Source: Actinomycetota bacterium (GTDB lineage: Bacteria; Actinomycetota; Actinomycetes; Nanopelagicales; Nanopelagicaceae). From it: a stretch of 9,174 nt of DNA. A program made the position numbers and the translations under genes. The stretch is taken from NCBI GenBank assembly GCA_947490605.1, contig CANLHE010000017.1, positions 1 through 9,174 of the forward strand, read 5' to 3'. Shown one piece after another: positions 5,890 to 9,174 of this stretch. The notes beneath the pieces are model-generated. The model ran no database searches. It was not told where the DNA came from and saw only the letters and a program-made list of their open reading frames with translations. Every line of letters starts with the position of its first letter. Position 1 is the first letter of the stretch.

Positions 5890-5921
5890 AAAGTACAACT
5901 TACACCCATAGGCTCACTCCT
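5890..5921. promoter_or_regulatory. Divergent promoter region of ceoB and the RNA methyltransferase
   Basis: On + TAGGCT (5909-5914) fits TAnnnT and ends seven bases before the ATG at 5922, with TGCACA (5885-5890, 18-bp spacing) as a fair -35. On - TAAGTT (5902 to 5897) ends seven bases before GTG 5889. Neither start has a Shine-Dalgarno, so both transcripts look leaderless, a common mode in actinobacteria. Confidence 0.4.
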
Positions 5922-5925
5922 ATGG
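5906..5925. repeat. Perfect inverted repeat CCATAGG-N6-CCTATGG over a start codon
   Basis: CCATAGG (5906-5912) and CCTATGG (5919-5925) are perfect inverted 7-mers separated by six bases. The right arm contains the ATG of the RNA methyltransferase gene, and the left arm overlaps its likely -10 box TAGGCT (5909-5914). For ceoB on the other strand the repeat lies around the -35 position. This is the geometry of a shared operator. As RNA it would fold the methyltransferase start into a hairpin only if transcription began upstream of 5906. Confidence 0.5.
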
Positions 5926-7127
5926 AATCAAACGCTCAAGAGCGGTTAAAAGTGGGTGAAGTAATCGAGGTCCAAATTGGCCCGGTTGCACATGGTGGAC
6001 ACTTTGTCGCACGTCATAACGGACAGGTTATTTTCGTTCGTCATGGCATTACAGATGAATTAGTAAAGATTAAAATCACTTCAGTAAGTTCAAAGATTGC
6101 GCATGCTGATGTTATTGAAGTAATAAATCCATCTGAAAGCCGGGTGGTAGCTCCCTGTAAATATGCCGGCAGCTGTGGTGGTTGCGATTTTCAACATATT
6201 GAAATAAACGCGCAACGAGATTACAAGAGTTCAATCGTTAAAGAGCAGTTCCTAAGAATCGGAAAAATGGATTTAGATGCCTTAGGTTTTGATTTAAGAG
6301 TTCAAGCACTCGAACCAACAAATGGATTGCATTGGCGCACTCGAATGGATTTTGCAGTCTCACCAAATGGCGAGATTGGATTTTTTGGTGCCAGAAGCAA
6401 TGAGGTAGTTGAGATTAAGGATTGTCTAATCGCAGATGAGCGAATGAATGTTGCTGAGCTATCGGCTAGAAGTTGGAAATCAGATGCTCGGGTAGAGGTG
6501 GCAGTTTCTAGTACAAATGAAATTTCAGTAATGAGGTCTGGCAGAAGTATTAGCGGACCTACTCAGATTGTTGAACAAGTAGGTGGAAATTCTTTCAAAA
6601 TCTCACCAGTCTCCTTTTGGCAAAGCCATAGAGCTGCTCCAGTCGAATTAACAAAAGCAGTCCTTGCCCAGCTTGCAATAAAAAATGGTGACAATGTTTG
6701 CGACCTATATTCTGGAGTAGGTTTATTTGCGGCTGCAATACTTAAGGAAGTTGGCGATCGTGGCTTTGTGACATTAATTGAAAGTGATAAAACAGCGGTG
6801 GCAGATGCTAGAAAAATATTCTTAAATAAAGAGAATGTAAAGATTTTGCAGGGTTTAGTCGCTCAGCAGCTATCAATTGTTAAGCGAGCTGATTTAATTT
6901 TGCTTGATCCACCTAGAACTGGTGCTGGTGAAGTTGTTATTCAGCAGATGGTGAAATTTAGGCCAAGAAAAATTGTTTATGTTGCATGTGATCCAGCCGC
7001 ATTAGCTCGGGATGCAAAAACTTTAGAAGAGTCTGGATATAAGTTAGACCACATTCAAGCCTTTGATCTTTTCCCTATGACCCAGCACATCGAGTGCGTG
7101 GCTGGATTTTCACCAGTAAAGAGATAG
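5922..7127 (+). CDS. TRAM-domain class I SAM-dependent RNA (uracil-5) methyltransferase
   Basis: RNA m5U methyltransferase of the RlmD/RlmCD/TrmA superfamily (COG2265), 401 aa, probably acting on 23S rRNA; the exact uridine cannot be told from sequence. An N-terminal TRAM domain (about 9-67) binds RNA. Cys79, Cys85, Cys88 (in CKYAGSCGGC) and Cys168 match the four ligands of the RlmD [4Fe-4S] cluster. The central domain leads to SFWQSH (231-236) and the Rossmann core with motif I DLYSGVGLF (261-269). LLDPPRTGAG (327-336), the nucleophile Cys356 in YVACDPAALARD, and Glu391 in TQHIEC, the usual general base, are all present. No Shine-Dalgarno precedes the ATG, which lies within an inverted repeat. 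In mycobacteria the orthologue also sits beside the ceoBC cluster. acnA follows after 36 bases. Confidence 0.93.
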   Translation: MESNAQERLKVGEVIEVQIGPVAHGGHFVARHNGQVIFVRHGITDELVKIKITSVSSKIAHADVIEVINPSESRVVAPCKYAGSCGGCDFQHIEINAQRDYKSSIVKEQFLRIGKMDLDALGFDLRVQALEPTNGLHWRTRMDFAVSPNGEIGFFGARSNEVVEIKDCLIADERMNVAELSARSWKSDARVEVAVSSTNEISVMRSGRSISGPTQIVEQVGGNSFKISPVSFWQSHRAAPVELTKAVLAQLAIKNGDNVCDLYSGVGLFAAAILKEVGDRGFVTLIESDKTAVADARKIFLNKENVKILQGLVAQQLSIVKRADLILLDPPRTGAGEVVIQQMVKFRPRKIVYVACDPAALARDAKTLEESGYKLDHIQAFDLFPMTQHIECVAGFSPVKR

Positions 7128-7163
7128 GATTAGCATTAAGAAATAGAAAGTGGGTATGGGGCA

Positions 7164-9149
7164 TTGAGTAAGAACTCATTTAAGGCCAAAACCACACTAG
7201 AAGTAGCCGGTAAAAGTTACGAAATTTTTGATATCACTGCTTTTTCTGAGGCCAAGGATCTGCCATTTAGTTTAAAAATATTACTTGAGAATCTACTCCG
7301 CACCGAAGATGGTGCCAACATAACTGCTGAGCAAATTAAAAAGCTTGCAAACTGGGATCCATCAGTTGAACCAGATACTGAAATTCAATTTACGCCAGCT
7401 CGAGTAATCATGCAGGACTTCACTGGCGTTCCGTGCATCGTAGATCTTGCAACTATGCGAGAAGCGATTGCTGATTTAGGTGGAGACCCAGCAAAGGTAA
7501 ATCCACTTTCACCTGCAGAGTTAGTAATTGACCACTCAGTTATCGCAGATTTATTTGGAACTAAAGATTCATTTGAACAGAATGTTGATATTGAATATCA
7601 AAGAAATAAAGAGCGTTATCGCTTCTTGCGCTGGGGTCAAACTGCATTTGATGAATTTAAAGTTGTACCACCTGGAACTGGAATTGTTCACCAGGTAAAT
7701 ATCGAATACTTAGCAAGAGTTGTGATGAGTCGAGTTGTTAATGGAGAGCTTCGTGCTTACCCAGATACGGTAGTTGGTACAGATTCACACACCACAATGG
7801 TCAATGGCTTGGGTGTGCTTGGTTGGGGAGTCGGTGGAATTGAAGCAGAGGCAGCATTACTAGGTCAGCCAGTTTCTATGCTAATTCCAAAGGTTGTTGG
7901 TTTTAAACTAAATGGTCAACTTCCAGTTGGAACTACTGCAACAGATCTAGTTTTAACAATTACCCAAATGCTTCGCAAGCATGGGGTGGTTGGAAAGTTT
8001 GTTGAATTTTATGGCCCTGGTGTTAGCGCTCTTCCAATGGCTAACCGAGCAACAATTGGAAATATGTCACCTGAGTACGGATCAACCTGTGCAATTTTCC
8101 CTATTGATGAAGAGACAATTAGATATTTAAAATTTACCGGTAGAACCAATGAGCAACTTGAGTTAGTTGAGAAGTATGCAAAAGTAAATGGACTTTGGCA
8201 CGATCCATCTGCTGCCCCACGGTTTTCTGAAAAATTAGAGTTAGATTTGGCAACAGTTGTTCCATCAATCGCAGGTCCTAAGCGACCACAGGATCGAATC
8301 TCACTAAGTGATGCTAAGAGTTCTTATCAAACTGTCTTACCTAGCTATTTCACGGACAAGACAAACAAAAATAAGATTGATATAAAAGTAAATGGTAAGC
8401 AAACAACTGTCGCAAATGGTGATGTTGTGATTGCTTCGATAACATCCTGTACTAATACATCTAATCCATCAGTAATGATTGGTGCGGCTTTACTTGCTAA
8501 AAAAGCAGTCGAAAAGGGCTTATCCAGTAAACCATGGGTTAAAACCACATTAGCTCCTGGCTCTAAAGTTGTAACTGATTACTACGATCGATCTGGCCTT
8601 ACTCCATTTATGGAGAAATTAGGTTTTAACTTGGTTGGCTACGGCTGTGTCACCTGTATTGGAAACTCAGGTCCACTACCAGTTGAGGTGAGCAAGGCGA
8701 TTAATGAGAATGATTTAGCGGTTTCAGCAGTGCTATCTGGAAATCGAAATTTTGAGGGCCGAATTTCACCTGATGTAAAGATGAATTATTTAGCCTCGCC
8801 ACCTTTGGTTGTTGCCTATGCGTTGACCGGATCTATGAATCATGACTTTGAGAATGATCCAATTGGTAATGACAACGATGGCAAGCCGGTTTATTTGAAA
8901 GATATTTGGCCAACTAGCGCTGAAATTGAAAATGTAATTTCTGCATCAATCTCATCTGAGATGTTTACTAAAGATTACGCATCAGTTTTTGAAGGGGATA
9001 AGAGGTGGAAATCCTTAGATACTCCAACTGGTAATACCTTTGAGTGGGATAGCAAATCTACCTATGTAAGAAAGCCGCCATATTTTGATGGCATGCCAAA
9101 AGATCCTAAGCCAGTTACTAATATTGCAAATGCTCAAGACCTACCCTAG
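7164..9149 (+). CDS. acnA: Aconitate hydratase AcnA, lacking C-terminal domain (in-frame TAG)
   Basis: Aconitase interconverts citrate and isocitrate in the TCA cycle. The TTG start (7164) gives [12 protein letters not shown], like other actinobacterial AcnA; no in-frame ATG or GTG fits. The three [4Fe-4S] cysteines are present: Cys429 in TSCTNTSNP, and Cys495 and Cys498 in [43 protein letters not shown] and [10 protein letters not shown] are intact. The frame ends after 661 residues, whereas the family has about 890-940 aa. The missing part is the C-terminal swivel domain with its active-site Ser/Arg residues (GSSRDW region). After the TAG, the same frame reads SDDSVKTD to the window end, where the family has GDSVTTDH at exactly that spacing. 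So this is either a disrupted gene or a sequence error. Ribosome-binding site is poor (GTGGG at 7150-7154). Confidence 0.9.
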   Translation: MSKNSFKAKTTLEVAGKSYEIFDITAFSEAKDLPFSLKILLENLLRTEDGANITAEQIKKLANWDPSVEPDTEIQFTPARVIMQDFTGVPCIVDLATMREAIADLGGDPAKVNPLSPAELVIDHSVIADLFGTKDSFEQNVDIEYQRNKERYRFLRWGQTAFDEFKVVPPGTGIVHQVNIEYLARVVMSRVVNGELRAYPDTVVGTDSHTTMVNGLGVLGWGVGGIEAEAALLGQPVSMLIPKVVGFKLNGQLPVGTTATDLVLTITQMLRKHGVVGKFVEFYGPGVSALPMANRATIGNMSPEYGSTCAIFPIDEETIRYLKFTGRTNEQLELVEKYAKVNGLWHDPSAAPRFSEKLELDLATVVPSIAGPKRPQDRISLSDAKSSYQTVLPSYFTDKTNKNKIDIKVNGKQTTVANGDVVIASITSCTNTSNPSVMIGAALLAKKAVEKGLSSKPWVKTTLAPGSKVVTDYYDRSGLTPFMEKLGFNLVGYGCVTCIGNSGPLPVEVSKAINENDLAVSAVLSGNRNFEGRISPDVKMNYLASPPLVVAYALTGSMNHDFENDPIGNDNDGKPVYLKDIWPTSAEIENVISASISSEMFTKDYASVFEGDKRWKSLDTPTGNTFEWDSKSTYVRKPPYFDGMPKDPKPVTNIANAQDLP

Positions 9150-9174
9150 TCAGATGACTCAGTGAAAACAGATT

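Noticed and set aside
5890..5898. TTG at 5898 as the ceoB start
   Set aside because: It adds three residues not found at the family N-terminus. GTG 5889 is the better start codon and is well spaced from a -10-like box.
5646..5911. Open frames opposite to and out of frame with ceoB, and similar ones inside rplS, rimM and acnA
   Set aside because: They are shadows of the real genes: no recognisable domains, no ribosome-binding sites, and complete overlap with well-supported proteins.
1..9174. Mobile elements, CRISPR array, tRNA or rRNA genes, toxin-antitoxin or defence genes
   Set aside because: No transposase or integrase motifs, no regularly spaced repeats and no RNA gene signatures were seen. 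Every gene belongs to a core actinobacterial family.

Overview
This window looks like core chromosome of a low-GC, streamlined actinobacterium. The proteins match actinobacterial versions closely: L19 starting MNVLDAVD, the DUF4193 protein starting MATDYD, and an actinobacterial AcnA. The gene neighbourhood is one known from Mycobacterium and Streptomyces, but the DNA is AT-rich and most genes abut or overlap. That combination suggests freshwater acI-type Actinobacteria (Nanopelagicales). This is inference from gene content and composition, not a phylogenetic placement.

Layout. Positions 87-2059 (+) are a ribosome and translation operon: rplS (L19, with a long Ala/Val/Glu-rich tail), khpA (KH RNA-binding), rimM and trmD. 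Positions 2060-2175 are the one sizeable gap, holding a perfect 7-bp hairpin and a near-ideal Shine-Dalgarno. Next come DUF4193 (+, 2176-2472) and DUF3093 (-, 2469-2918), which converge. From 2942 to 4577 (+) lies a tightly overlapped set: hotdog thioesterase, dut (dUTPase) and DUF3159 membrane protein. The two TrkA/RCK proteins ceoC and ceoB follow on the minus strand (4574-5889). A TRAM-domain 23S-rRNA-type m5U methyltransferase (+, 5922-7127) and aconitase acnA (+, 7164-9149) close the window.

How the genes relate. The first block assembles and matures ribosomes and tRNA. The middle block is a conserved actinobacterial set covering nucleotide-pool hygiene, small uncharacterised proteins and potassium-uptake regulation. 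The last two genes are an RNA modifier and a TCA-cycle enzyme. No mobile element, CRISPR array, tRNA or rRNA gene, or defence system was seen.

Most notable are: L19 sitting where S16 normally sits, with a tail; an Asp-to-Glu change at the catalytic position of TrmD; two very short divergent spacers, each with an inverted repeat and apparent leaderless promoters; two convergent gene pairs that each overlap by the same CTAA; and an aconitase stopped by an in-frame TAG although aconitase-like sequence continues in the same frame to the window edge. I found no convincing new biological system here; the findings are architectural and residue-level oddities in otherwise ordinary core genes.
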